Shown: positions 24,498 through 32,625 of the stretch, one piece after another
Layout of the letters: each line of letters starts with the position of its first letter
How positions within the stretch are numbered: position 1 is the first letter of the stretch
NCBI GenBank assembly: GCA_021648465.1
Contig: JAKISR010000004.1
Span: 1-64,000 of the forward strand
Direction: 5' to 3'
Length of the DNA stretch: 64,000 bases
From: Sulfurimonas sp.
GTDB lineage: Bacteria > Campylobacterota > Campylobacteria > Campylobacterales > Sulfurimonadaceae
The notes under the pieces: generated by a model
The model's database searches: none
Seen by the model: the letters and a program-made list of their open reading frames with translations, nothing else
What the model was told of the DNA's origin: nothing
Translations under genes and position numbers: made by a program

Positions 24498-24572
24498 TGG
24501 TGACCCCGAGGAGAATTGAACTCCTGTAACATGGATGAAAACCATGGATCCTAACCGCTAGACGACGGGGCC
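24498..24572 (-). tRNA. tRNA-Glu (UUC)
   Basis: The minus strand folds as a complete cloverleaf. The acceptor GGCCCCG pairs with CGGGGTC. The anticodon stem CATGG/CCATG encloses TTTTCAT with anticodon TTC, and the T-arm is GGAG-TTCAATT-CTCC. CCA is encoded in the gene. Only 16 bp separate it from tRNA-Lys, which is transcribed first, so both come from one transcript. Confidence 0.96.
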
Positions 24573-24588
24573 AATTTTTTACTTAGTA

Positions 24589-24664
24589 TGGTGTCCTGTG
24601 ATGGATTCGAACCATCGGCCACATCATTAAAAGTGACGTGCTCTACCAGCTGAGCTAACAAGAC
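24589..24664 (-). tRNA. tRNA-Lys (UUU)
   Basis: The minus strand gives acceptor GTCTTGT/ACAGGAC, a D-arm with AGCTCAGCTGGTAGAGC, anticodon loop CTTTTAA (anticodon TTT) closed by CGTCA/TGATG, and T-arm GATGG-TTCGAAT-CCATC. CCA is encoded. It is upstream of tRNA-Glu in the same transcript. Confidence 0.96.
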
Positions 24665-24867
24665 ATAAACAAATATAATGTTTGTGGATGGGAATTATAG
24701 GCAAATAGGTTTTCTATGTCAAGAAAAAGAGACATAAATGTATAAAGTATTTTAAATTTGTTCTAATGCGTCACATCTTATAGTAAAATTAAAAAAAGAC
24801 AAGATAGTTAATAGTATGTTAATTGTTTTTTAATTAAAATAGTTTAGAATTTAAAATAGGGAAGCTG

Positions 24868-25866
24868 ATGCTTATACGATTTTGCTTATTATTAACAGTT
24901 ATGATTATAATGAGTGGATGTTCACATAAAGTTCTTATAAAAGCACTTGAACCAGCTACAATAGACCGTGCTTCTGCAACAAAAAAGATTTCAGTTGTAT
25001 CGTTTAAAAATGATAGAGTAGGACTTTCAAATAAAATTGAAACAATTCTTGTAAATAAAGATATAAATAATAAAAAATATTTTACTGTTGTTAGTAGAAA
25101 AGATTTAAATAAAATTATAAATGAACAAAAGTTACAAAACAGTGGGTTAATAGATCTTTCAACAGCAGTTGAAGTTGGTAATCTCATAGGTGCACAAGCA
25201 ATAATCTCTGGCAGTGTGGGAAGAGCTACACTAAAAGATACATATTATTATGCTGAGCGAATAAGATGTCAAGATTTAAAATGTAAAAAATTCACTATTT
25301 ATAAAGTGAGGTGTACAAAGCGTCTTGTTGGTTTATCAGCAGAGATTAGAATGGTAGATGTAACAAAAGGTGATGTAATATATGCAAATAAAATGAATCG
25401 AACATCAACATGGAAACATTGTAGAGATGATTCACGCTTATTGCCCTCAAGAGAGATAGCAGCTCAACTTTTAGCAGATAAAATGGCTGAGGATTTTACA
25501 CAAAAACTAACTCCAAGTTACCGTTATTTTAAAGTAAGTTTGTTAGATGAGCCAGATATTGATTATAATGATAGAAGTGAGAAGCTTTTAGAAATTTCCA
25601 TAGAGTATATAAAACAAAATAGATATGATAAGGCTGAAAAGTTTTTTATAGATTTAGTTGATGAAACAAAACAAAAAAGTTATGTTCCTTTTTATAATCT
25701 TGGTGTTATTAAAGAGGCTCAAGGAAAATATACAGAGGCACAAAAGTATTATGAATATGCAGATGATTTAGTAATTGAGCCTGTTGAAGAAATAAGTGAG
25801 GCATACATAAGAATTCAAAAACTAATCACTAAAAACAAAAAAACAAAAAAACAATTATCGAGATAG
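24868..25866 (+). CDS. CsgG-like lipoprotein with TPR tail
   Basis: A protein of 332 residues with a lipoprotein signal (MIIMSGCS, cysteine at 18). The first part (about 40-220) resembles the CsgG/curli-assembly lipoprotein family: ISVVSFKNDRVGLSNKIE, DLNKIINEQKLQNSGLIDLSTAVEVGNLIGAQAIISGSVG. A TPR unit follows (FYNLGVIKEAQGKYTEAQKYYEYA). It probably sits in the outer membrane facing the periplasm. It is 8 bp upstream of an LPP20-like lipoprotein gene. Such pairs occur in several Proteobacteria, but the function of this pair is unknown. Confidence 0.75.
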   Translation: MLIRFCLLLTVMIIMSGCSHKVLIKALEPATIDRASATKKISVVSFKNDRVGLSNKIETILVNKDINNKKYFTVVSRKDLNKIINEQKLQNSGLIDLSTAVEVGNLIGAQAIISGSVGRATLKDTYYYAERIRCQDLKCKKFTIYKVRCTKRLVGLSAEIRMVDVTKGDVIYANKMNRTSTWKHCRDDSRLLPSREIAAQLLADKMAEDFTQKLTPSYRYFKVSLLDEPDIDYNDRSEKLLEISIEYIKQNRYDKAEKFFIDLVDETKQKSYVPFYNLGVIKEAQGKYTEAQKYYEYADDLVIEPVEEISEAYIRIQKLITKNKKTKKQLSR

Positions 25867-25874
25867 GACAAAAT

Positions 25875-26882
25875 TTGAGTAAAATAATTTATAAAATCAT
25901 CATGATTTTTAGCTTGTTATTTTTATCTGCATGTGGAATTCAAAAAGAGATAGATTTAAATCAGAATAAAAAGCTTCCTTCGTGGTATGAAAACCCTCCA
26001 AAAACTACAATTTCAACACTTTACTCAATTGGTGAGGGTGAAAATAGAGATGATGCTATAGCAAATGGATTGAGTAATATGATTTCAACTCTAAGTGTAT
26101 CAATATCTTCACAATTTAATTCAAAAACAGTTGTAAAAGAAGGCTCAAATAATAGTTTTCAATCAACAGTGACAAATGACATACAAAGTGATGTGAAAAA
26201 AATCCGTATTAGTAACTATGAAGTTCAAGAAGCTAAGAAACTTGGGTTTAGAAGATACATAGTTTTAATAAACTCAGATAAAAAAAAGCTCTTTGATAGT
26301 TTAAAAAGTGAGATAGAGCAAAAGTTTACTCTCATAGAAAAAGAAAAAGAAAAATTGAATAACTACAATGCTATAAAACAGTTGGCAGTTTTAAAAGAGT
26401 CAAAAAATAGCATCGATAATGTGTTAGATAATTTAGTGGTTATGAATGTTTTAAATAATAGTTTTAACTCAAAAGAGTATGTAAATAGAGTTAAAGATGT
26501 AAGTGATGATTATGAGAAAATACTCTCTAGTATTACATTTAGTATAAGTTCAAATGAAATAGCTAAAAATCTAGAAGCTCCTATAAGTAGTGGTCTTAGT
26601 AATGAAAAATTACAAATAAAAAATAGTCGTGGTAAAAAACATTTTCATATAAATATATTTTCAAAAAATAATCAAGCTAATTCTCATGGTTTTATAATTA
26701 TTCGCTCAGCAATAGAGATAAGAGTGATAGATTTTAAAGGCTCTATAGTGGGTAGTAACAAGCTAAATATTATAGGACGCTCTACGCAGGGTATAGAAGT
26801 AGCTAAAGAGGGTGTTGCTATAAAGTTAAACGAGATGATAAAAAAAGATGGCATTGGTAAGGTTATAGGGTTAGAACTATAA
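25875..26882 (+). CDS. LPP20-like lipoprotein
   Basis: A protein of 335 residues beginning with TTG. It has a lipobox (LLFLSACG, cysteine near 20) and an LPP20-type domain (about 35-130: SWYENPPKTTISTLYSIGEGENRDDAIANGLSNM, then RYIVLINSDK). The rest is helical with a beta-rich end. It follows the CsgG-like gene by 8 bp and is surely co-transcribed. FlgP at 8.1 kb carries a related domain, but the two proteins are otherwise unlike. The role is unknown; an envelope or secretion function is inferred from the pair. Confidence 0.72.
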   Translation: MSKIIYKIIMIFSLLFLSACGIQKEIDLNQNKKLPSWYENPPKTTISTLYSIGEGENRDDAIANGLSNMISTLSVSISSQFNSKTVVKEGSNNSFQSTVTNDIQSDVKKIRISNYEVQEAKKLGFRRYIVLINSDKKKLFDSLKSEIEQKFTLIEKEKEKLNNYNAIKQLAVLKESKNSIDNVLDNLVVMNVLNNSFNSKEYVNRVKDVSDDYEKILSSITFSISSNEIAKNLEAPISSGLSNEKLQIKNSRGKKHFHINIFSKNNQANSHGFIIIRSAIEIRVIDFKGSIVGSNKLNIIGRSTQGIEVAKEGVAIKLNEMIKKDGIGKVIGLEL

Positions 26883-26886
26883 TCAT

Positions 26887-26911
26887 ATTTCTATAGAAAT
26901 ACTATAGAAAT
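26887..26911. terminator. Bidirectional hairpin between convergent genes
   Basis: ATTTCTATA (26887-26895) pairs with TATAGAAAT (26903-26911) around a 7-nt loop, with A/T-rich flanks. It lies 4 bp after the LPP20-like gene and before the end of the converging chemoreceptor gene. Confidence 0.5.
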
Positions 26912-26920
26912 ATATTTAAT

Positions 26921-28987
26921 TTAACTTTTCTCAAACTTATTTTTTGAAATATTTTTTAAAGCTAAAGATGACATCTCTTGAACTACATTTGCAATTTCAC
27001 TAACTTCTGTAGTTGTTTTAGCATTGCTTTGTGTACTTTGGTCTATCTCAGAAATAGCAATATTTATTTCAGATACAGCATTGCTTTGTTGCTCTATACT
27101 TGAGCCAATGTCAACAATAGATTGAGATAAAATACTAATATTTGTATTTATCTCAGATAAAGACTTTTGTGTTCTCTCTGCTAGTTTTCTAACTTCATCA
27201 GCAACAACAGCAAAACCACGACCATGTTCCCCAGCACGAGCTGCCTCTATAGCCGCATTTAATGCAAGTAAGTTAGTTTGCTCTGCAATATCGCCAATAA
27301 TAGTTACAACCTCTTTTATATCTTCAGATTGTGTTATTACTTCTTTTGACTTTTCAGAAGTATCTTCCATAGAGGTTGTTATTTGCATTATTGCAGCTGT
27401 TGTTTCTTCCAATTTCGAAGCTTGTTGCATAGTAGAAGTGCTTAACTCTTGAGCTTGATTTTGTAGAGTATTAGATTTTTCTTGTAGCTCATTTGAGCTT
27501 TTATATGAATTATTTAACATCTCTATAATCGAATCACCAAGTGTATTGATTCCATCTATAACTTTTTTTGTATCACCCTTTATAGTATTGTTTAGTTCTA
27601 TTTTATCTATATAATCGTAGTTAGTATATTTATTAAGGCCATCAACAATATTATTCATTATGGTAGATTGAGTATCTAACATCTTATTTATTGTACTTGA
27701 AAGAGTAGCTATTTGAGGGTTTGATGCTTGAGATAATACTCTACTATTAAAATAACCCTGTTCAATTTTGTTTAGAACTAAGATGGCTTCTCCAACACAT
27801 AGCATATCATTTTCAATATTAGTATTTATTTTTTCAGTATTTTCATTAATCATTTTGATAATTTGAGTTATTTCATCATTTCCATCTAAAATAATTGGCT
27901 CTACAATATTTAGTTCACGATCTAAAAATCTGAAAAATTGTTTTGTTCCTCTGCTCACTCTATCAATCGATATAGAGATGTTTGAATAGATAAAAAATGA
28001 TAATAAAGATGCAAGTATAATAGTAATAGAAATAATTATACTATATAAAAGTAGAGTTGTTTTCTCTTTGTCGAGTTTATTGGTTACTGTTTCAATTAAA
28101 TCATCGCTAATTTTATCATCAATTTTTTTCAATAAATTAATCTTGGCTGAAATAGCATCAAACCAGTAGTTAGCATCTACTCCAAAATTTTTACCATCTA
28201 TAGAGTTATTTAGAATATCTCTCATTCTATTAACTTCATCAACATCTCTACCTCTAAGAGTTTGATTTTTAAAGTTAATATTTTTTTGACTTGCAATTAT
28301 TTCAAAATTATTCATGAATGAATTTTGTCTAGAAACAAGTTCTGCTAATTTTTCTTTTGTTCCTTTAGTAAACTTGTTATTTGCAAATGTAGCACTAGCG
28401 ACAGCTCTTTCAATACCTGCTATCTCTTTTGAGTTTAAGAAGTTATAATAAGCAAGAGTTGAGTAAGTAAGTTTTGCATCTGGTGCTTGACGAGATGTAT
28501 AAGCGATGAAATCTAAAAAAAGTTTATTCATATTTGTATAATAACTAATAGCTTTTTTTGAAGAGATACTTAAAGATGAAACATTTGATCTAATAGAGTC
28601 AATATTGTTTAGCTGAGTAATTGCATTTTGTAAAGAGGTGTTTACATGCTCTGTTAAAATATTTTTAATATTATTTTCATCTATGAACTTAATTAACTCC
28701 TCTTTTTCTTGATTTGTATTTTTTCTTTGTGAATTTAATTGTTGCGAAAACTTCTCACCTTTTGAACCTATAAAACCAGCCGTTTTACCACGCTCTTTTT
28801 GTGTTTCATGAACTAAGTGTGACACTTTAATACTTAAGTTTACAATACTATTATAATTATTATATTGTGCAGTTTTATCCATCTTATCAAAAACAATAAT
28901 TAGTGATACAACAATTAATGTAAGTATGGGTAGAAGAATATTAATAATTAGTTTATTTTTAATTGATATATATTTTAAAAAGTTCAT
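26921..28987 (-). CDS. Methyl-accepting chemotaxis protein with NIT sensor
   Basis: A protein of 688 residues: membrane helix 1 (about 12-30), a large periplasmic helical region with NIT-type HETQKERGKTAGFIGSKG (about 53-70), membrane helix 2 (about 309-333), HAMP-like linkers, and the cytoplasmic signalling tip GRGFAVVADEVRKLAERTQKS. It should signal to CheA/CheW. The start lies directly after the stop of a PAS gene, as in the bipartite CetA-CetB energy-taxis receptor of Campylobacter, but with an added NIT sensor. Nitrate or nitrite is a plausible input, given NrfA nearby. There is no C-terminal methylation-enzyme docking pentapeptide. Confidence 0.85.
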   Translation of the reverse strand: MNFLKYISIKNKLIINILLPILTLIVVSLIIVFDKMDKTAQYNNYNSIVNLSIKVSHLVHETQKERGKTAGFIGSKGEKFSQQLNSQRKNTNQEKEELIKFIDENNIKNILTEHVNTSLQNAITQLNNIDSIRSNVSSLSISSKKAISYYTNMNKLFLDFIAYTSRQAPDAKLTYSTLAYYNFLNSKEIAGIERAVASATFANNKFTKGTKEKLAELVSRQNSFMNNFEIIASQKNINFKNQTLRGRDVDEVNRMRDILNNSIDGKNFGVDANYWFDAISAKINLLKKIDDKISDDLIETVTNKLDKEKTTLLLYSIIISITIILASLLSFFIYSNISISIDRVSRGTKQFFRFLDRELNIVEPIILDGNDEITQIIKMINENTEKINTNIENDMLCVGEAILVLNKIEQGYFNSRVLSQASNPQIATLSSTINKMLDTQSTIMNNIVDGLNKYTNYDYIDKIELNNTIKGDTKKVIDGINTLGDSIIEMLNNSYKSSNELQEKSNTLQNQAQELSTSTMQQASKLEETTAAIMQITTSMEDTSEKSKEVITQSEDIKEVVTIIGDIAEQTNLLALNAAIEAARAGEHGRGFAVVADEVRKLAERTQKSLSEINTNISILSQSIVDIGSSIEQQSNAVSEINIAISEIDQSTQSNAKTTTEVSEIANVVQEMSSLALKNISKNKFEKS

Positions 28988-29395
28988 TTATTTTTCCTGT
29001 GCTTTCATAGTTTTATAAAGAGCGGTATATTTAATAATTTCATCCTCTGAAGCTTTTCTTCTACAAGATATAAAACCATTTGAGCCATCACATGATTTAA
29101 AAGGATAAATAGTAGCAAATACCCAGTAGTATTGTCCACTTTTGGATTCATTTTTAACAAAACCTTTCCAAGTTTTTCCTTGTTTTATTGTATTCCATAG
29201 GTCCTTAAAAGCGGCACGAGGCATATCATGATGTCTTACAAGATTATGTGGTTTTCCAATAAGTTCATCAAGTGAATATTTTGAATATTTACAAAATTCT
29301 TCATTTGCAAATTTAATATTTCCCTTATTGTCTGTTTCTGATACTAAAAATGCTTTAGAATCTAGAATAATTTCTTTTGCATTATCCTTATTCAT
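28988..29395 (-). CDS. Aer/CetB-like PAS redox-sensor protein
   Basis: A protein of 135 residues that is almost only a PAS domain: KGNIKFANEEFCKYSKYSLDELIGKPHNLVRHHDMPRAAFKDLW, then GKTWKGFVKNESKSGQYYWV. These are the residues of the FAD-binding PAS of the E. coli aerotaxis receptor Aer and of Campylobacter CetB. It has no membrane anchor or output, so it must pass its signal to the chemoreceptor encoded with no gap downstream. Confidence 0.85.
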   Translation of the reverse strand: MNKDNAKEIILDSKAFLVSETDNKGNIKFANEEFCKYSKYSLDELIGKPHNLVRHHDMPRAAFKDLWNTIKQGKTWKGFVKNESKSGQYYWVFATIYPFKSCDGSNGFISCRRKASEDEIIKYTALYKTMKAQEK

Positions 29396-29506
29396 ATAAA
29401 TATCCTTTGAAATATAATACTGTTTATGTCAATTTTACCTTAACTTAGTAAAGTATTAACTCAAACTTGATAAAATTTCTTTAATTTATAACAAGGTTAA
29501 TAACTA

Positions 29507-30454
29507 ATGATTTCTAAAATAGAGTTAATTAAAAAAGAAGTTTCAAAAGTAGTTGTTGGACAAGAAAAGATGATAGACTCTCTTCTTATTGCACTTTTAT
29601 GTGATGGACATATACTTATAGAAGGTGTTCCAGGACTTGCAAAAACAACAACAGTAAATGCACTTTCACAAAGCTTAGGACTAAATTTTAAGCGCGTTCA
29701 GTTTACTCCTGACTTGCTTCCATCAGATATACTTGGTGCTGAGATTTATGATCCAAAAAACAATAACTTTAAAATCAAAAAAGGTCCTATTTTTACAAAT
29801 TTGCTTTTAGCAGATGAGATTAACAGAGCTCCCGCAAAAGTACAATCAGCTTTACTTGAAGTTATGCAAGAAAAACAAATAACATTAGGCGATACTACTT
29901 TTAAACTTGACCCTCCATTTTTTGTAATGGCTACACAAAACCCAGTTGAGCAAGAGGGAGTTTATCAACTTCCAGAAGCTCAACTAGATAGATTTATGTT
30001 AAAGCTTGTAGTTGATTATAATACAAAAAGTGAAGAACTAGAAATTGCAAGACGAATTTCAAAAGGAAATTTAGAAAAAATTGAAGCAGTTGTTACTCAT
30101 AATGATTTAGAGAATATAAAACAAGTTATAAAAGATATTCATATAGATGAAGAGGTTGAAAAATATATTATAGAGCTTGTAAATGCTACAAGGAATCCAA
30201 ATGAGTATGGACTTGAAGAAATTAATGATTATATTCAATTTGGAGCTTCACCTCGTGTTAGTATTGATATGTTTAAAGCTGTAAAGGCGATGGCATTTAT
30301 GAGAAATAAAGATTTTGTAACTCCTGTTGACATTGCTTATATTGCTAAAGAGCTTATGAGACACCGCATAGTTTTAACATATGAGGCAGAAGCAAAAGCC
30401 ATTACAACAGATGAGATAATCCAGAAAGTTTTAGAGACAGTAGCAATTCCTTAG
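29507..30454 (+). CDS. MoxR-family AAA+ ATPase
   Basis: A protein of 315 residues with Walker A GVPGLAKTT (about 40-48), Walker B LLLADEINRAPAKVQSALLEVMQE, sensor 1 MATQNPVEQEG and the C-terminal helical lid. MoxR ATPases act as chaperones for VWA-domain proteins. It heads the Bat-type operon, followed 1 bp later by a DUF58 gene and then by two VWA genes. The 111-bp gap to the divergent PAS gene holds the promoters. Confidence 0.92.
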   Translation: MISKIELIKKEVSKVVVGQEKMIDSLLIALLCDGHILIEGVPGLAKTTTVNALSQSLGLNFKRVQFTPDLLPSDILGAEIYDPKNNNFKIKKGPIFTNLLLADEINRAPAKVQSALLEVMQEKQITLGDTTFKLDPPFFVMATQNPVEQEGVYQLPEAQLDRFMLKLVVDYNTKSEELEIARRISKGNLEKIEAVVTHNDLENIKQVIKDIHIDEEVEKYIIELVNATRNPNEYGLEEINDYIQFGASPRVSIDMFKAVKAMAFMRNKDFVTPVDIAYIAKELMRHRIVLTYEAEAKAITTDEIIQKVLETVAIP

Positions 30455-30455
30455 T

Positions 30456-31286
30456 ATGAGTAAATTACAAAAAATCTTAGTTCGTGCAAGACGTCAAGTC
30501 TTTAGCGAAATGGTCGGCAATAATCCCTCTATCTTTTTTGGTGAAGGTTATGACTTTATAGAGCTTCGTGAATATATGGCAGGTGATGATATTCGTCATA
30601 TTGATTGGAATATCACAGCTAAGATGCAAAAACCATATATTAAGATATTCCGTGAAGAGAGAGAGCTAAATATAGTTTTAGTATCTGTTTTAAATGGAAG
30701 TGTACATTTTGGTTCTAAAAAATTTAAACAAGAATCTATTGCTGAGATAGTAGCACTTTTAAGTTATGCAACGATTAAAAATGGGGATTTATTAAGTTCA
30801 TATATTTTTACAGATGAGATGATAACAAGCTCAAAATCTAGTAAAAAATTGTACCAAATTCAAAAAAGTGTAGATGAGATTTTAAGTTTTAATGCGGTAA
30901 ATAAAAAAGTTGATTTTAAAGTTATAGCAGACACTTTGTACAAAAGACTAAAAAGAAAATCACTTATATTAGTTGTAGGGGATTATTTTGAGATTCCTGA
31001 TTTTAAACTGCTTGCTAAAAAACATGAAGTTATCTCTATTATTGTTAGGGATAAGTTAGAAGAAAAACCACCTAAAATGGGTTTTGCATCTTTAGTTGAC
31101 CCTGAAAGTGGAGCAGCTTTAGAAGGAGATTTTAATTCATCAAGTGTAAAAGCATATAGCAAAAAGGTACAAGAGCACGACCATAAGCTTTATGATACTT
31201 TTCGTCGCCATCAAGTTAGATTTACAAAGATATATACAGATAGTTTTGCAAGTATAGAGCTTCGTAGATTGTTTGAGGGTAGATAA
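30456..31286 (+). CDS. DUF58 domain protein
   Basis: A protein of 276 residues with the DUF58 signature ELREYMAGDDIRHIDWNITAK near 40-60 and a VWA-like fold after it. DUF58 proteins always occur with MoxR ATPases and VWA proteins; the biochemical activity is unknown. It starts one base after the moxR stop, and its own stop touches the GTG start of the next gene. Confidence 0.9.
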   Translation: MSKLQKILVRARRQVFSEMVGNNPSIFFGEGYDFIELREYMAGDDIRHIDWNITAKMQKPYIKIFREERELNIVLVSVLNGSVHFGSKKFKQESIAEIVALLSYATIKNGDLLSSYIFTDEMITSSKSSKKLYQIQKSVDEILSFNAVNKKVDFKVIADTLYKRLKRKSLILVVGDYFEIPDFKLLAKKHEVISIIVRDKLEEKPPKMGFASLVDPESGAALEGDFNSSSVKAYSKKVQEHDHKLYDTFRRHQVRFTKIYTDSFASIELRRLFEGR

Positions 31287-31703
31287 GTGAATCCACAACA
31301 AAATTCTCAATCTTTTGATATTAAATTAAATGATATAAAACCTATCCTTGAGGTTCAAGAGTACTCTTTTTACTATTTTTTAGGATTGAGTTTTGTTCTA
31401 CTATTGTTGATACTTGGAGTTAGTTATCTTATATATATGTGGATTAAACAAAGAAATGCTTTTAATATACGAAAAGAGCATATAGGATTATTAAAATCAT
31501 TAGATTTAAGTGATACGAAACAGAGTGCATATGATATAACAAGATATGGAGTTACATTTAGAGATGATAGTCTAAGACATAAAGAGATGTTTGAAAATAT
31601 AACAAATAGACTTGCAACATATAAATACAAAAAAGAAGTTAAAGAATTTGACAAAGAGACTCTTGAGTATATAAAACTTTACGAGGATATGATAGATGTT
31701 TGA
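31287..31703 (+). CDS. DUF4381-like membrane protein of the Bat operon
   Basis: A protein of 138 residues beginning with GTG, with one membrane helix (about 32-53) and a cytoplasmic helical tail. Position between the DUF58 and BatA genes and the single helix fit the DUF4381 family of Bat operons. The function is unknown. It overlaps batA by 8 bp. Confidence 0.6.
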   Translation: MNPQQNSQSFDIKLNDIKPILEVQEYSFYYFLGLSFVLLLLILGVSYLIYMWIKQRNAFNIRKEHIGLLKSLDLSDTKQSAYDITRYGVTFRDDSLRHKEMFENITNRLATYKYKKEVKEFDKETLEYIKLYEDMIDV

Positions 31704-32625
31704 TGGAGTCTATTTTGAATATCCTTTTTTTGGATTATTAATTTTACTATTTCTTTTTTGTGCAAAGTTTTGTAAGATGAAACTTCCATCAATCTATTTT
31801 CCTCACACTGCAAAGTTTTTAAAACAATCTGTCTCTTCATCAAAAACTTTAATCATTTTAAAATGGCTTGGAATCACAGCTTTAATACTTGCTCTTATGT
31901 CACCAGTAATAGATGAACCTTATGAAATAGAGCCAAAAGATGGCTATGAGATAGCGATGATTTTAGATGCTTCAGAATCTATGAAAGCACAAGGTTTTGA
32001 TGCAAACAATGAACATCTTACAAGATTTGATGTAGTTAAAAATATAGTTAATGATTTTATTTCACAAAGAAAAAATGACAATATAGGTCTTGTTGTTTTT
32101 GGTCAGTACTCATTTATAGCTTCACCTCTCACTTATGATGAAAATATCTTAAAAAAAATAGTATCTCAACTCTATATAGGAATGGCTGGAAAATTTACAG
32201 CACTTAACACATCTTTAGCTCAAGGGGCAAATTTACTTAAGATGAGTAAATCTAAAAGTAAAGTAGCAATCTTGCTTACTGATGGATATAGCACACCAGA
32301 GATAGATAAAATTCCTCTTGATATTGCTCTTGATATGATAAAAAAAGAAAAAATAAAAGTTTATCCCATAGGGATAGGTATGTCACATGAGTATAATAAA
32401 AATGTTCTTCTTAAAATTGCAAAGGAGAGTGGTGGTGTTGCTTTTGGAGCTTCAAATGCGACAGAACTAATCGAAGTTTATAAAAAAATAGATGAGCTAG
32501 AAAAATCTGAGATAAAAAGTGAGAGCTTCACTTATATGAATTATTATTATCAATTTCCACTATTTATATCACTTATATCTTTGATACTCTACATTGTACT
32601 TAGAAATAAAAGGGGCTACAATTGA
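31696..32625 (+). CDS. batA: BatA-like VWA-domain membrane protein
   Basis: A protein of 309 residues with two N-terminal helices (about 8-24 and 50-67), a VWA domain (about 90-270) with the metal-ion adhesion motif DASES, and a last helix near 288-304. Bat (Bacteroides aerotolerance) proteins are linked to stress tolerance, but their activity is not settled. It overlaps the next gene by four bases. Confidence 0.85.
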   Translation: MFDGVYFEYPFFGLLILLFLFCAKFCKMKLPSIYFPHTAKFLKQSVSSSKTLIILKWLGITALILALMSPVIDEPYEIEPKDGYEIAMILDASESMKAQGFDANNEHLTRFDVVKNIVNDFISQRKNDNIGLVVFGQYSFIASPLTYDENILKKIVSQLYIGMAGKFTALNTSLAQGANLLKMSKSKSKVAILLTDGYSTPEIDKIPLDIALDMIKKEKIKVYPIGIGMSHEYNKNVLLKIAKESGGVAFGASNATELIEVYKKIDELEKSEIKSESFTYMNYYYQFPLFISLISLILYIVLRNKRGYN

